From the NCBI RefSeq assembly GCF_902499045.1, contig NZ_CABVPL010000002.1:186001-250000 (forward strand): a stretch of 64,000 nt of DNA. Reading direction: 5' to 3'. The first letter of the stretch is position 1. Each line of letters opens with the position of its first letter. Below the pieces are notes generated by a model. The model was not told where the DNA came from and searched no databases. It saw only the letters and a program-made list of their open reading frames with translations. Of this stretch, positions 38,435 through 47,862 are shown one piece after another. This DNA is from Burkholderia latens (GTDB lineage Bacteria; Pseudomonadota; Gammaproteobacteria; Burkholderiales; Burkholderiaceae). A program made the translations under genes and the position numbers.

Positions 38435-39111
38435 GAGCCGAAATGTTCCGTGTAGATGCGGTAAAGGTCCGCTTCGGATCTCGCCCCCAACTTATGCATC
38501 GCTCTCATTTTCTGGTGGCTGATCGTCTTGATGCTGCGATTCGTATGCATCGCGATTTCGGTAACCGACATCCCGCGCCCCAGCATGCGGAATATTTCGA
38601 GCTCGCGCTCGCTAAGCGATTCGATTGAAGTCTGCGCCGCATGTCCGGCCTCGAGCAGGTCGACAGCCACGGCTGGATCAACGAACGTTTGCCCGGCATG
38701 CACACGGCGCACGATTGCGGCCAAGCGCGCGAAATCTTGGCTTGATTTTCTCAGGAAGCCTGCAACGCCCGTATTCATGACGCGAGAGACAAGCAGCGCG
38801 ATATCTTGATGTGCGGTCAGCACGACAATCGCAACCTCTGGATGGCTACGCCTTAGTCGCTTGAACAGTGCCACTCCATCCGGCTGCTGATCTCCGCTGA
38901 ATGAATAGTCGCAGATCAAGACATCGCAAGACTGCTGTTGCAACAGATGCAGCAGGTCCGAAATTGTCGATGCAACACCGACGACATTGATATCCATCTC
39001 GGCCGACAGGATCGCGGCGACGCCGGTAGAAACTACCGGATGGTCATCAGCCACGACGACATTGATGCGACGACGAGCGTTGCCACTTTCAGTGGATGCA
39101 TTCATCAACAT
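38431..39111 (-). CDS. NarL/RcsB-type response regulator, partner of the hybrid kinase
   Basis: I start at MLMNAST; the frame is open 78 bp further up but without support. The receiver has all key residues: Asp22/Asp23 in VADDHPVV, phospho-acceptor Asp68 in LICDYSFSGD, Thr in VVLTAHQD and Lys in FLRKSSQD. The LuxR-type helix-turn-helix follows (SLSERELEIFRMLGRGMS, SIKTISHQKMRAMHKLGA). It is the first gene of the operon and its stop overlaps the kinase start. It is similar to the orphan regulator at 19656-20381, which has lost some receiver residues. Fimbrial and adhesin genes nearby are plausible targets (inference). Confidence 0.88.
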   Translation of the reverse strand: MLMNASTESGNARRRINVVVADDHPVVSTGVAAILSAEMDINVVGVASTISDLLHLLQQQSCDVLICDYSFSGDQQPDGVALFKRLRRSHPEVAIVVLTAHQDIALLVSRVMNTGVAGFLRKSSQDFARLAAIVRRVHAGQTFVDPAVAVDLLEAGHAAQTSIESLSERELEIFRMLGRGMSVTEIAMHTNRSIKTISHQKMRAMHKLGARSEADLYRIYTEHFGS

Positions 39112-40043
39112 TTTCCCAAAAAAAAATAGCTGTCTATCCTTTCGATGCCTTGTTGCAATCCGCGGGCTCGCCCTTCGGCGCCCTGTCAATCTAAATCAAC
39201 TTTCTATCCGGATACCGACCAAGTCGAGATTTCTCTTCGAACGTCGCGCCTGCATGCGCAGGATTCATGTTTTCTATGGTGGCTTCCGGAGCAACGACAC
39301 ACCGCGATGTGACGGCACTCGCCAGTCCGCCTTTCTCGACGTCTCGCCTTGAACATGTAATTTTGCGATGCACAACGTCCATGAGTCGCGTTCACATAGA
39401 ATACTCGGCCCCAATTTTTCTTGGGAATTTATTTAAAAAACCGAAGTCCGTGCCGACGCACCTTGCTCGTCTATTTCAGCCCCACGAACCGTTCGTTGAC
39501 CGCATTCGAAATCTAGACCGTCCGCGAATAATCAGGCTCGCATCACCACGTCCGGTGGATAAATTCATCGGCGCGCAAGTCCTGAGACACACGCCAAAGC
39601 CACCAAAGAATATACGATGTCTCATGTATCGCGATAGCGCGATTCGATCGCGTGGGAATACACAGCGACGTTGCGGGGGTTGCGGATGCTCAACCGAGTT
39701 GAGCAGGTGCTTCGAGCGCTCGTGGCACGCGTCGCGAGTTTCGCGTCGTGCTCCGCAAATGCCTGTAACAGCACGCGCCGGCCGGACCGGCGTCGAAGTC
39801 CGGATAGAGATACCCAGCCTTGCCGAGGAACGGCGAGTTGTCGGTCAGCAAATGGTCTGCCGTGCAGCAGTTCGTAACACAGGCCGTTCTGCGCGTTTTC
39901 CTATGTGCGCGGAACCACCGCGTTGCCGTAGGCGGCCATGAACACGTACACCGGATAGCGCGGCGTCACCTGTATACGTCCTTGGCTTTCGTGTGCCGGC
40001 CAACATATTTGCGCCAGTTGGAAAGACAGTCGAAGACTAGCCG
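39112..40043. other. Degenerate region without intact gene
   Basis: The first 300 bp include the promoter of the regulator/kinase operon. Between about 39780 and 39980 the minus strand gives coding-like pieces in different frames (VTPRYPVYVFMAAYGNAVV; ADHLLTDNSPFLGKAGYLYP), suggesting a decayed gene that I cannot name. No intact frame is supported. Confidence 0.35.
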
Positions 40044-40430
40044 CCGTGATTCGCCCGATATACACCGTCCCGAGCGCGGAGGCAGCTCAAGCAGCGCTTT
40101 ATGCCTTTGCTGGAGGGCCATGGAGCCGGAGTCCCCACGGTCAGCGCGGCGTGGCGCAACGCCTGGGTCGTGTAATTCCGTTCTTCGCGTTTCCGCCGGC
40201 GGTTCGCAAGGTTGTATGCACTACGAACGCCATCGCGAACATCAACCCGCAGCTGCGCAGGATCATCAGGACTCGGGGCACTTCCCGACCGATGAGGCCG
40301 CCACCAAGCTCGTCTGGCTGGCACTGCGCAACATCACTACCGATTGGGGCGTGCTGTTCATGATTGGAAGGCGGCTATGGGCCGGTTCTCCATCCTCTAC
40401 GAGGATCGATTCGTTCGACCATCCGTATGA
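40044..40430 (+). mobile_element. IS256-family transposase C-terminal remnant
   Basis: The plus strand reads VIRPIYTVPSAEAAQAAL, then VIPFFAFPPAVRKVVCTTNAI. After one frame change it gives FPTDEAATKLVWLALRNITT, and after another HDWKAAMGRFSILYEDRFV, RPSV and a stop at 40428-40430. These are the conserved C-terminal blocks of IS256-type transposases. At least two frameshifts and the missing 5' half make it inactive. No terminal inverted repeat was found. Confidence 0.85.
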
Positions 40431-40687
40431 ATCTCAACTCGCGTCAAACACGGAAATTTTTGCCCCCATCGAAAGCGCTGCCAGCCAAGCGCCAGTGAGC
40501 AACGACTACCCATAGGGATTAATAGCCCGCTCCCCGGGTTTATTTCGGACGGCAGTTAGATTCCGGAGTTAAAAACTGATGCGACGCGTCATGCGTCCGC
40601 GTGAACCGCGAAGGCGTGAGATAGTAGCCTCACTAACGAACAGGCTAAAGACACTAAACACCATGACCTACCGCAAATACAAGCCCC

Positions 40688-41233
40688 TTATTCATCGAGA
40701 GCCGTCTCAAAGACCGCAGACACAACGCCTTTATATGTCATGCCTCTTTTCACGGGAATATCCTTGTTAAAATAGATCCCCAGAATCAATTGTATTTCAC
40801 CTCCTTTGGCGGCAACGTCTTTACTTGCGACCTCTACCTTTTCCTCTTCTATCGATTCCAGAAAATTCATCTCGGCGGTCAGCACCCGTCGCCGTACGCC
40901 GATTTTCGATATTCGATCTTCGCCAGCGAGATACCAGTTGCCTGTCGTCATTGATTCCCCGCCCGAAGTCAACGTCAGCTTCAAATGAACAGCGCCATAA
41001 CTACTCTTTACTTTGACTGGCATGTGTTCCATTTTTTCACTGCCACTCCACCCGTCCCCGATGTTAAACTTGGCCTCGTAACCACTTTCCCAGCCTTGGG
41101 CAGTTACTTCAAAGACGCCTTGCGGCGGTACTTGACCAGCGAGCCGGACGTTTAAATCGATCGGCTTCGGATTTCCCGCATACGCCGACAACGCGCATGC
41201 ACTCGCAGCGACTGCCAAAGCAAGCTTTTTCAC
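40688..41233 (-). CDS. CS1-type fimbrial pilin, B-type, copy 4
   Basis: This 181-residue protein starts at GTG with an AAGGAG ribosome-binding site that overlaps the region after the A-type stop, 10 bp away. Signal peptide MKKLALAVAASACALSAYA, then a Cys-free mature domain with LAGQVPPQGVFEV at its start, VKSSYGAVHLKLTL in the middle and TYKGVVSAVFET at its end: the donor-strand-exchange pattern of CS1 (alternate chaperone) pilins. It is the most distal gene of the locus. Its mature part is closest to copy B1 (50278-50823), and the two share downstream sequence. It probably works with its A-type partner as a minor or second subunit. Confidence 0.75.
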   Translation of the reverse strand: MKKLALAVAASACALSAYAGNPKPIDLNVRLAGQVPPQGVFEVTAQGWESGYEAKFNIGDGWSGSEKMEHMPVKVKSSYGAVHLKLTLTSGGESMTTGNWYLAGEDRISKIGVRRRVLTAEMNFLESIEEEKVEVASKDVAAKGGEIQLILGIYFNKDIPVKRGMTYKGVVSAVFETALDE

Positions 41234-41243
41234 CGACTACTCC

Positions 41244-41759
41244 TTACTCCACTTCAGTCTCAAACATCAGGGGCACCGTGCCCGCGTACTTGCCCGGCAC
41301 CGGAGCGGCCTTGATTTTGTCGCTCGCTTCCCCCGGCGTGATCACCAGCTCGATCGACGAGCCGCTCTTCGCCTCGTCCTTCGTCACAACCTCGACAGGA
41401 TCAGTGCCGATGTCCTTGCCGCCGATCTTGGCACCCACCTTGAAGTAGGCTTCCGCATCGTCTCCGTGGACAAGGCGCGGTTCCGTGGCGTCCGCAAACT
41501 TGACCCGCAGCCTGCCCACCTTGCTTTTCGCGGTCACTTTTAGCTTCAGCGATTCGAACTTTTTCTGGTCGGCGCCCCACTTGATCGGCTGCTGCTTGGT
41601 CAAGTCCCAACCATCCGCCTTGATCTCGATGCTGCTCGCCACCGGCACCTCGGCGCTCAGCTTGATCTCCAATTCCTGCTGCTTCAGCGGGGCTGCGTGT
41701 GCGGCACCGGCGATTGCGGTCGCACCCAGCAGACACGCGCGGATGACAGATTGATGCAT
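41244..41759 (-). CDS. CS1-type fimbrial pilin, A-type, copy 4
   Basis: A 171-residue pilin with signal peptide MHQSVIRACLLGATAIAGAAHA and a Cys-free mature part: EIKLSAEVPVASSIEIKADG, a central KLKVTAKSKVGRLRVKFAD, and a terminal GKYAGTVPLMFETEVE. The last motif (GxYxGxVxxxFE) is typical of the CS1 fimbrial family (PF04449-like). Secreted through the usher and capped by the chaperone, it should form the fibre shaft. It is the most divergent of the four A-type copies. It lies directly downstream of the chaperone gene but has its own conserved leader box at 41839, so it is probably transcribed separately as well. Confidence 0.88.
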   Translation of the reverse strand: MHQSVIRACLLGATAIAGAAHAAPLKQQELEIKLSAEVPVASSIEIKADGWDLTKQQPIKWGADQKKFESLKLKVTAKSKVGRLRVKFADATEPRLVHGDDAEAYFKVGAKIGGKDIGTDPVEVVTKDEAKSGSSIELVITPGEASDKIKAAPVPGKYAGTVPLMFETEVE

Positions 41760-41838
41760 ACATGTTCCAAGAGCGGTTAATAGGGCAGCGCATCAGACTG
41801 GCGCTGCCACCCCATTTTCGGGGCCGAGCCAGGCTGAC

Positions 41839-41859
41839 CCAATCAGACAACTCTTATTT
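41839..41859 (-). repeat. Pilin leader box, copy 4
   Basis: The minus strand reads AAATAAGAGTTGTCTGATTG plus one G. The same 21-bp box precedes all four A-type pilins at about 80-105 bp from their starts. It is a candidate activator site or promoter element. Confidence 0.7.
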
Positions 41860-42030
41860 ATGCACTCCCGATTAAGAAGGAGAACTCATACAGGTCATCC
41901 AGGAGCGCTCGACGGTTGTCGGCCAACTGACCTATCTCTGGGAGCTCACCGCGTGCAAGTTTGTGGCCCGCCTCACTGCTGTCTTGCGACTTGCGTCGCG
42001 GTGGAATACTTCAGCGATGGAAAGTCACCT

Positions 42031-42807
42031 TCACGTCGCCGACGCGACTTGCCCGGCCTCGACATGCATCCTCGTTCGCTTTTCACCTTCGCGCAGTTCG
42101 AACTCGCAACGCGAGCCGGCTTCGCACGGCAGCTCCTTCGTTTTCCCCGGGCGGATGTAGTACGCAGTCGGTTCGCCGCATGCACCGTTCTTCTCCTTGC
42201 ACACGCGATAGGCCTCGAGCGTCACCATCGAACTCCCCTTGTTCTCGACGATGCTCTTGCCGCCCTCCACCTTGAACTCCGTTTGATAGCCCTCATCGCC
42301 CGGACGCACGATCACCATGGCCCCGTATCCCGTCAGCACGTTGATGCCCGCGGACAGCGATTCCTTGTATTGCTCGATTTCATCGTTGCTCAGCACGAAG
42401 TCGTCTTTCGACTTCGGCACGACAGGTACAAAGCGCACGCGATAGTAGCGCTCCGCGTCGCGCTTGCCGCGATAGAGCAGACGCACCGATTGGGCACCGT
42501 CGGCCGGCACGATCAGGCGCGAGGGACTCGCGATCAGCCCTTGGCCGTCTCGTTGGGTCAACAGCGCGGGGTCGAGCGGCACCTCTTCCTGCTTGCCGTC
42601 ATCGTTGAACACTACCTCGCTCACCTCGACCCGTACGAATGCAGTCGCATCCCCCTTGTTCCGGATCCGCTTGAGGATCGACGACTGCTTTCCGCCCATG
42701 TACTCGAACATGGGGCCAATGTTGATCGACGGCGCGCCCGCGCTGACCGAAAGCGAGCACATGGCCAGTAGGCCAGCAAACATACATTTCGCGAGATTGA
42801 CTTTCAT
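42031..42807 (-). CDS. Fimbrial periplasmic chaperone of the CS1/Cbl type
   Basis: This 258-residue protein has a signal peptide (KCMFAGLLAMCSLSVSA) and an immunoglobulin-like domain reading INIGPMFEYMGGKQSSILKRIRNKG, LIVPADGAQSVRLLYRG and YYRVRFVPVVP, as in CooB/CblB-type chaperones. A second domain carries a Cys pair near YRVCKEKNGACG and another at CEAGSRC. It holds pilins in the periplasm and hands them to the usher by donor-strand exchange. AGGAG precedes the ATG. It follows the tip gene after about 200 bp; order usher-tip-chaperone-pilins differs from the classical chaperone-pilin-usher-tip order. Confidence 0.85.
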   Translation of the reverse strand: MKVNLAKCMFAGLLAMCSLSVSAGAPSINIGPMFEYMGGKQSSILKRIRNKGDATAFVRVEVSEVVFNDDGKQEEVPLDPALLTQRDGQGLIASPSRLIVPADGAQSVRLLYRGKRDAERYYRVRFVPVVPKSKDDFVLSNDEIEQYKESLSAGINVLTGYGAMVIVRPGDEGYQTEFKVEGGKSIVENKGSSMVTLEAYRVCKEKNGACGEPTAYYIRPGKTKELPCEAGSRCEFELREGEKRTRMHVEAGQVASAT

Positions 42808-43010
42808 TCGACACTCCTGTTATCGGCACTGAATGCGATCTCGCCCAATGCTTCCAGGGCCGGTCTTTCGATCATTGCGTGTGTGCCAGTTCAAAAATAT
42901 GCAGCGATTGCGTGGACCGGCTGCATGTCAGAGATTCCATTTTCCGAACTCCACGGTGCGGCGAATATCGGAATAGTCTGAAAGCGGCGGCCGCGGCCCT
43001 GCTCCTCGCG

Positions 43011-44324
43011 TCACTCGGCAATCGCATCGAATACAACGGAGGCCCTTCCTGTATAGGTCGTCCCGGGATGCTGGCCCATCTCCGATACCCCCGGGCCGTC
43101 AATGGCGACATGGGCGGTTGCCACGGCATTGTCCAGATACCGGTCGACATCGAGTGACGCGGGTGCCCGCGTGGTCAGTGGAATCCGACTGAACGGCGCT
43201 TTACGGTCAGTAGTCGCTCCGGCCACCGTCAACGCAAGATCGACCGGTACGACCGAGCCACGGGGGTTGCGCATGACGCAGCGGCCCGCCGCGTCTTCAC
43301 CGTCCTCGCACCGCAGGCTTACCCGCAGCGGCTCGCCCGTAGACAGTCCGTACGCGACATCACGCTCGATCCTGGTAGAGGGCTTGCCTTCGGCTATCCA
43401 GTTCAACCAGCCCTGAGCGGGGGCAAGCTTGACGTCGTTACCGGCGCCCGAGTCCGTGATCATGAATTTGTGGCGCACCTTCAGGACGAACGCGACATCA
43501 ACGCTCGATCGCGCCACGTGAGCATGCGCGCCGAAGTCGAAATCCTTTCCCGGTCCAACCGTGAACGTGTGCACCCCTTGGTAAGTGCCATTGGGCAGCG
43601 ATACGGGATCCGGCGTGACGAGTTCGTAGGCCACGGCAAGTGAATTTCCATCGAGCACGACTGCGCCTGCGGGAAGCGACTGGCGAGGGGTCTTGAAACA
43701 GCCCCCACCGTCGCGGGGCAAACGCCAGCCGAACCGGTAGGCATTTGCCGTGGCGATCGGCTGGACGGAGAGCGCCGTACATCCTGCCGGCGGCTGTAGC
43801 CAACCGCCTCCATTCCACAGGGCCGCATGTGCCGTTTCAGCGCTTCCTGCCGGCGTACCGGTCAGTTGGTACACGTCCGGCCGGAGCGTGTATTGCCCGA
43901 TGATGCCCGCGACCCGGAAGGTGACCGCAGTGACCCGATTCGTGCGTTCGTCCCTGAGTTCCACACGAACCGGATTGGCCGGCGCCCGAAGATAGACGCC
44001 ATCCTGCCCATTCGCACCGCTATCGAGTGCACCGTAGCTCACATCGCCCACCGGCAGATCGACAGTCGTCACACCTGCACAGCCACCGGGATCGGCCGCA
44101 CAAAAGCCTGCCGGCCTCGTGATATTGCGAAAGCCGTTTTCGCCCTGGGTCTGCGCACCGGGCAGGTATTCAGCCTCGATCGACATATCGGCGGCACACG
44201 CGACGGTTGCGCCGGCTAGCACCAAAACCGAACCGGCCAGCCATCGCATGAGCACGATCAGCACTCGAGCGGTGGATGCGCGTGCGCCTCGATTGGCGCT
44301 CTCCGTCTGATTACCCCTGTTCAT
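43011..44324 (-). CDS. CfaE/CblD-type fimbrial tip protein
   Basis: I start at MNRGNQTES, which has a GGGGAAAGCC ribosome-binding site and overlaps the usher stop by 14 bp. A hydrophobic signal segment (VLIVLMRWLAGSVLVLAGATVACA) is followed by about 400 residues with paired cysteines (CAADPGGC, CTALS, CEDGEDAAGRC). The C-terminal domain ends in GTTYTGRASVVFDAIAE, the same closing pattern as the pilins. Such two-domain proteins (CfaE, CooD, CblD) initiate pilus assembly and sit at the tip, where the N-terminal domain binds the receptor. Length (437) is somewhat above CfaE. Confidence 0.85.
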   Translation of the reverse strand: MNRGNQTESANRGARASTARVLIVLMRWLAGSVLVLAGATVACAADMSIEAEYLPGAQTQGENGFRNITRPAGFCAADPGGCAGVTTVDLPVGDVSYGALDSGANGQDGVYLRAPANPVRVELRDERTNRVTAVTFRVAGIIGQYTLRPDVYQLTGTPAGSAETAHAALWNGGGWLQPPAGCTALSVQPIATANAYRFGWRLPRDGGGCFKTPRQSLPAGAVVLDGNSLAVAYELVTPDPVSLPNGTYQGVHTFTVGPGKDFDFGAHAHVARSSVDVAFVLKVRHKFMITDSGAGNDVKLAPAQGWLNWIAEGKPSTRIERDVAYGLSTGEPLRVSLRCEDGEDAAGRCVMRNPRGSVVPVDLALTVAGATTDRKAPFSRIPLTTRAPASLDVDRYLDNAVATAHVAIDGPGVSEMGQHPGTTYTGRASVVFDAIAE

Positions 44325-46821
44325 CACGGCTTTCCCCTGAATCGGCATTGGTCTGCTCCTGTTCACATTCCAACTCCCCGACAATCAGGGAGTCACCTTC
44401 CATTTGATGGTCCTGCGGCTTCAGGTGAAGCGTGCGGAGCGGCTTGCCCCCTTTCTCGACCTTGATGACCGGATCGGCGTGGCTCACTTCGAGCGCGAAA
44501 AATCCGTCGGCCTCGGTGACCGACCGCCCCGCGAGGCTAGACAGGTGGGCTGCTCGCACCGGCTTGCCTGCACGGTCGACCAGTCGACCGATCACCGTCA
44601 GTGTCTTCATGACGTGCACCTTCTCGTACCCGACGCCGCCCTTGTTCAGGTGGTAATGGGTCGCGGCCGGCTGCAGCGTCGCCGCCGGCGCCTGCGATCG
44701 ATCGAAGAAGTACTGGAGTCGACCCGCGCGATAAGCCGACACGGGAACCAGATTGCGACCCGGGTGCAGTTCAATGCTGCCGCCCGAGGTGTCCTGGGCA
44801 CGCACCTTGACGTCCTCGAAATCGGATGCCAGGTCCACAATCACTGCGGACTCGCCGTTGAAGGCGTTGCCTTTGCCGGACACGGCCGCGGATTTGCCGT
44901 TCGTGCCAACGGTGCTGGACAGGTTCATCCCGCCGGCAATGCCGCCTTCCTTGGACGAGCGCTGGAGGAACGCATCGCCGCGCGCCACCGAATGTTCGAA
45001 CTGCGTGGTGGCGCCCACGCTCAAGCCATACCGGTCGACGGTTCCGTTCGCCCCCACCGACCTGAAGAAGCCGGTGTCGAGCTCCTGCCGCACGCCCAGC
45101 GACGCATACTGATCACGCCGGCCATCCGAGCCGCTTCGCGTTCCGAGGTTCACGTTGTAGCTGCGTTTTTCCTTGCCGAGCGCAATACTCAAGCCAAGAT
45201 CGACGCCCCGGTTGCGGGTTCTCGCCAACGTCCCGGTGGGGCGATCGAAGCCGGACAAACGCCAGGTGAGATCGTTGCCGAACAAGCTATGTCGATGCGA
45301 AACCGACAGGTCGACACCGAGGCCGCTCGTCGCACCGCTGGCGTATGAAGCGCGCGACATGATGCTCGTTTGCGCCGTGAAGCGATGGCTCCACGTAATC
45401 GCCGAGTCATGCACCTTGCCGCTGCGCACGCTCGAGCGCGCATTCCGATGGCGCCGGTCGCTGCGTTGCCAGCGCTGGCTGTGGCTCAGCGATACGCTCC
45501 CGTCCCGGTACGGCATCAGGATCTGCACGTCGCCGCCCACTCCATGTTTCGAGGAGTGGTACACGTTCCAGTACGTTCGCGCACGGTCGGTAAACTGCCA
45601 GTCAACCGACGCGCCGAATACGTTGGCGTCGGCCACATGCTGCGCCGACGCACCGAGCACGACCCGCGGATGGGCGAGGTAGTTGATCGCGCCACCCGCG
45701 GTGAACGCGTGCGAGCGATCCTCGCCGATCAGGTTGCGTTCCTGTCCAGCAAAAAATGCGTACTTCCATCGTTGTGTGGGATCGCTCCACGCCGCGGGCT
45801 TGTAGATGAGCTCGTTCTGCGTGGACGTAACCTGACCATCCTCGACGAGCCGGATCTCCACTTCATAGATGCCGCTGGGCAGCGGGCGCGTATCGACCAC
45901 CTGCAGCCCCGGCTGCACCGATTGGCTGTGGATCAACGCGCCATTGCGATAGATTTCCACCATGCCCTGGCGATTGGCGGTCACATAAACGGGATAGAGG
46001 CTCGGGCGCGCGCCTTCGACCTCGCGCGCCTCGGAGGTGCCAAACATCACCCCAAGTGTGGTCGCCGCGCCTCCGCCCGGCATGCGCGGAGGCCGGATAC
46101 CGGTTGCCAGGTCCGGCGTAAAGAAGCCCGCGCGCGCGAACTTGCCCTCGAACTCGCGCTGCGCGTATAGGCGCGGCACCGAGTATTCAATCTCGCTGGC
46201 TCGCCGCATGCCGCGGTTCTGCGTCGCCTGCAATCCGCTCGTGATGGACCAGTTCCCCACGCTACCGATGGCGTCGAACGAATACCGTCCGCCGATTTCA
46301 CGGCCCTGGCCACCCGTGAGATTCAGGTAGTTGTACGTAATCAGGCCGGTGCTTCCACTGGCCGGCAGCGGGTGATATTTCTTCTGCTCGCCATCCTGTT
46401 CCGCATGGCGCGTCACGATCGATAAAACGGAGTCCTGCAGGTTGTAGTGAAGCGCGAGCACGCCGTCGCAGTTGGTATCGCAGGCGCCAAGCGCACGCGG
46501 CTCACGGAGAAATTTTTCGATCAGCTCGCGATCGCCCTGTTCGATGCCGCCGCGCTGCTCATTCGAGAGCGCCACCAACTGGACCTTTCCGTCGCGACTC
46601 AACGTGATCGTGCCCTCGCCTGCCGAATGGCCATCGAAATCGATACGCACGATCAGCGGTGAATCGAACAGTTGCTCGAGAAAATCCGCCGGAAGCTGCT
46701 CCGCCTGCTCGAACAGGTCCGCTCCCGAGCCGGCAACCTCCGCACGCGCGAACGCGCCCTGTTGGCACAGCGCACCAATGGCAAGAAAAATAGCGACGCT
46801 GATCTTGCTCATTTTTGGCAT
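44311..46821 (-). CDS. CS1-type outer-membrane fimbrial usher
   Basis: An 836-residue protein with signal peptide (SKISVAIFLAIGALCQQGAFA), an N-terminal periplasmic domain, a long beta-barrel region (about 135-650) rich in alternating aromatic residues, and a plug/C-terminal part. The last 120 residues include a carboxypeptidase-like fold (TVIGRLVDRAGKPVRAAHLS) as in CooC/CfaC-type ushers of the alternate chaperone-usher class. It recruits chaperone-pilin complexes and polymerises them across the outer membrane. It heads the usher-tip-chaperone operon. It is the only usher in the locus, so all four pilin pairs must use it or an outside one. Confidence 0.9.
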   Translation of the reverse strand: MPKMSKISVAIFLAIGALCQQGAFARAEVAGSGADLFEQAEQLPADFLEQLFDSPLIVRIDFDGHSAGEGTITLSRDGKVQLVALSNEQRGGIEQGDRELIEKFLREPRALGACDTNCDGVLALHYNLQDSVLSIVTRHAEQDGEQKKYHPLPASGSTGLITYNYLNLTGGQGREIGGRYSFDAIGSVGNWSITSGLQATQNRGMRRASEIEYSVPRLYAQREFEGKFARAGFFTPDLATGIRPPRMPGGGAATTLGVMFGTSEAREVEGARPSLYPVYVTANRQGMVEIYRNGALIHSQSVQPGLQVVDTRPLPSGIYEVEIRLVEDGQVTSTQNELIYKPAAWSDPTQRWKYAFFAGQERNLIGEDRSHAFTAGGAINYLAHPRVVLGASAQHVADANVFGASVDWQFTDRARTYWNVYHSSKHGVGGDVQILMPYRDGSVSLSHSQRWQRSDRRHRNARSSVRSGKVHDSAITWSHRFTAQTSIMSRASYASGATSGLGVDLSVSHRHSLFGNDLTWRLSGFDRPTGTLARTRNRGVDLGLSIALGKEKRSYNVNLGTRSGSDGRRDQYASLGVRQELDTGFFRSVGANGTVDRYGLSVGATTQFEHSVARGDAFLQRSSKEGGIAGGMNLSSTVGTNGKSAAVSGKGNAFNGESAVIVDLASDFEDVKVRAQDTSGGSIELHPGRNLVPVSAYRAGRLQYFFDRSQAPAATLQPAATHYHLNKGGVGYEKVHVMKTLTVIGRLVDRAGKPVRAAHLSSLAGRSVTEADGFFALEVSHADPVIKVEKGGKPLRTLHLKPQDHQMEGDSLIVGELECEQEQTNADSGESRDEQG

Positions 46822-47287
46822 AGCTGCTCCAACATTCGTTAAATTCCGTTAAATGGGTAACCCGATGGATACGCGGGACAATCGAAACTGGACACACCGT
46901 ATGGGCGAAATGCGCTCCAGAGCCACGCGAGCAGAACCACCGCAACGGGCGCGCGGCAATTTATCGGTGTGGACGGCGGGGAAGCGCAAAGCCGACGGCA
47001 TGCGGTCGGTGTCGACTGAGGGAATTATGGGAAATTGAATGACCGAAACGAATCAGAGAAGTCTGATTTAGGAGGCCAAGAAATCGCTGAAGCTGGTTGA
47101 GAAAGCGACGGATTATTAAATAATGAAAAGCTGCGCGGTTTGTTTCGGACAGCCCAGCGCCATGCCGGCACGTAATGGCCATTGAACCGGCGCTTGCGGA
47201 AAGACGGATTCGCCCCTGTTTATAGGGACGAATCCGTTGTCGTGCGCTGACGAGGGAGGACCATTACGCACGTGCGAAAGCACCACC
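46822..47287. other. Intergenic region with conserved long hairpin (pilin pair 3 to usher)
   Basis: The stretch 47040-47250 is homologous to 48590-48790 downstream of pilin pair 2. It contains an inverted repeat ACGGATTCG/CGAATCCGT at 47204-47237, about 50 bp beyond the B-type stop. No coding frame is supported. The usher promoter must lie in the part next to 46822, which is not duplicated. Confidence 0.6.
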
Positions 47288-47851
47288 TTAAGACGCCATC
47301 CCGGTCTCGAAGATCGCAGTCATCGTGCCGGTATAGGTACCGCTACGCGGGACGCGGTTCGGAGCGTAAAGACGCAATCGGACACCGACCCAGTCGCCTC
47401 TCGCGGCCGACTCGGCCATCAAAACCTCTCCGCCGTCCTCGTAGTTCACCCAGCCCCAATTTCGCCATCCGCCTTTCGCACTGGTTATATTCCCGTCAAG
47501 CTCGACAAAATCATCACCACTGTCGTGCACCAGCACCCCACGGCCTTCCGTCGACACGTCTTTGCCCTGCAGCGGAGACCGAAGTTTAAGATGGACGGGG
47601 CCATAAGAGCTTTTCACATCCCATTGGAGCTCCGCCATCTCGTTCCCGCCCTTGCCACTCCAGTCCCAGTCGTCGGGCACGGTCAACGTCTTGTTCTCAC
47701 CATCCCACTCGCCCCTGGGCTTTACCACAAAGATATCCGGCCTTGGAACTTTACCCGCAAGCTGAACCTTGAGATCAATCGGGTCCGGATTTGCCGCATA
47801 CGCCGACATTGCATATGCGCTCGCAGCAATTGCCAAAATCAACTTCTTCAC
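47288..47851 (-). CDS. CS1-type fimbrial pilin, B-type, copy 3
   Basis: This is a 187-residue protein starting at GTG, 11 bp after the A3 stop, with TAAGGAG spanning that stop. Signal peptide MKKLILAIAASAYAMSAYA; mature start ANPDPIDLKVQLAGKVP; middle VKSSYGPVHLKLRSPLQGKDV; end GTYTGTMTAIFETG. There are no cysteines after the signal. The mature part resembles B2 (48834-49388) far more than B1 or B4. It is Trp-rich (NWGWVNY). It is the partner of the A-type gene just upstream and is followed by the conserved hairpin at 47204. Confidence 0.75.
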   Translation of the reverse strand: MKKLILAIAASAYAMSAYAANPDPIDLKVQLAGKVPRPDIFVVKPRGEWDGENKTLTVPDDWDWSGKGGNEMAELQWDVKSSYGPVHLKLRSPLQGKDVSTEGRGVLVHDSGDDFVELDGNITSAKGGWRNWGWVNYEDGGEVLMAESAARGDWVGVRLRLYAPNRVPRSGTYTGTMTAIFETGMAS

Positions 47852-47862
47852 CAGATCACTCC

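Noticed and set aside
39267-39941. Plus-strand 224-residue frame
   Set aside because: Composition is unlike a protein, there is no ribosome-binding site, and the region shows broken coding pieces on the other strand.
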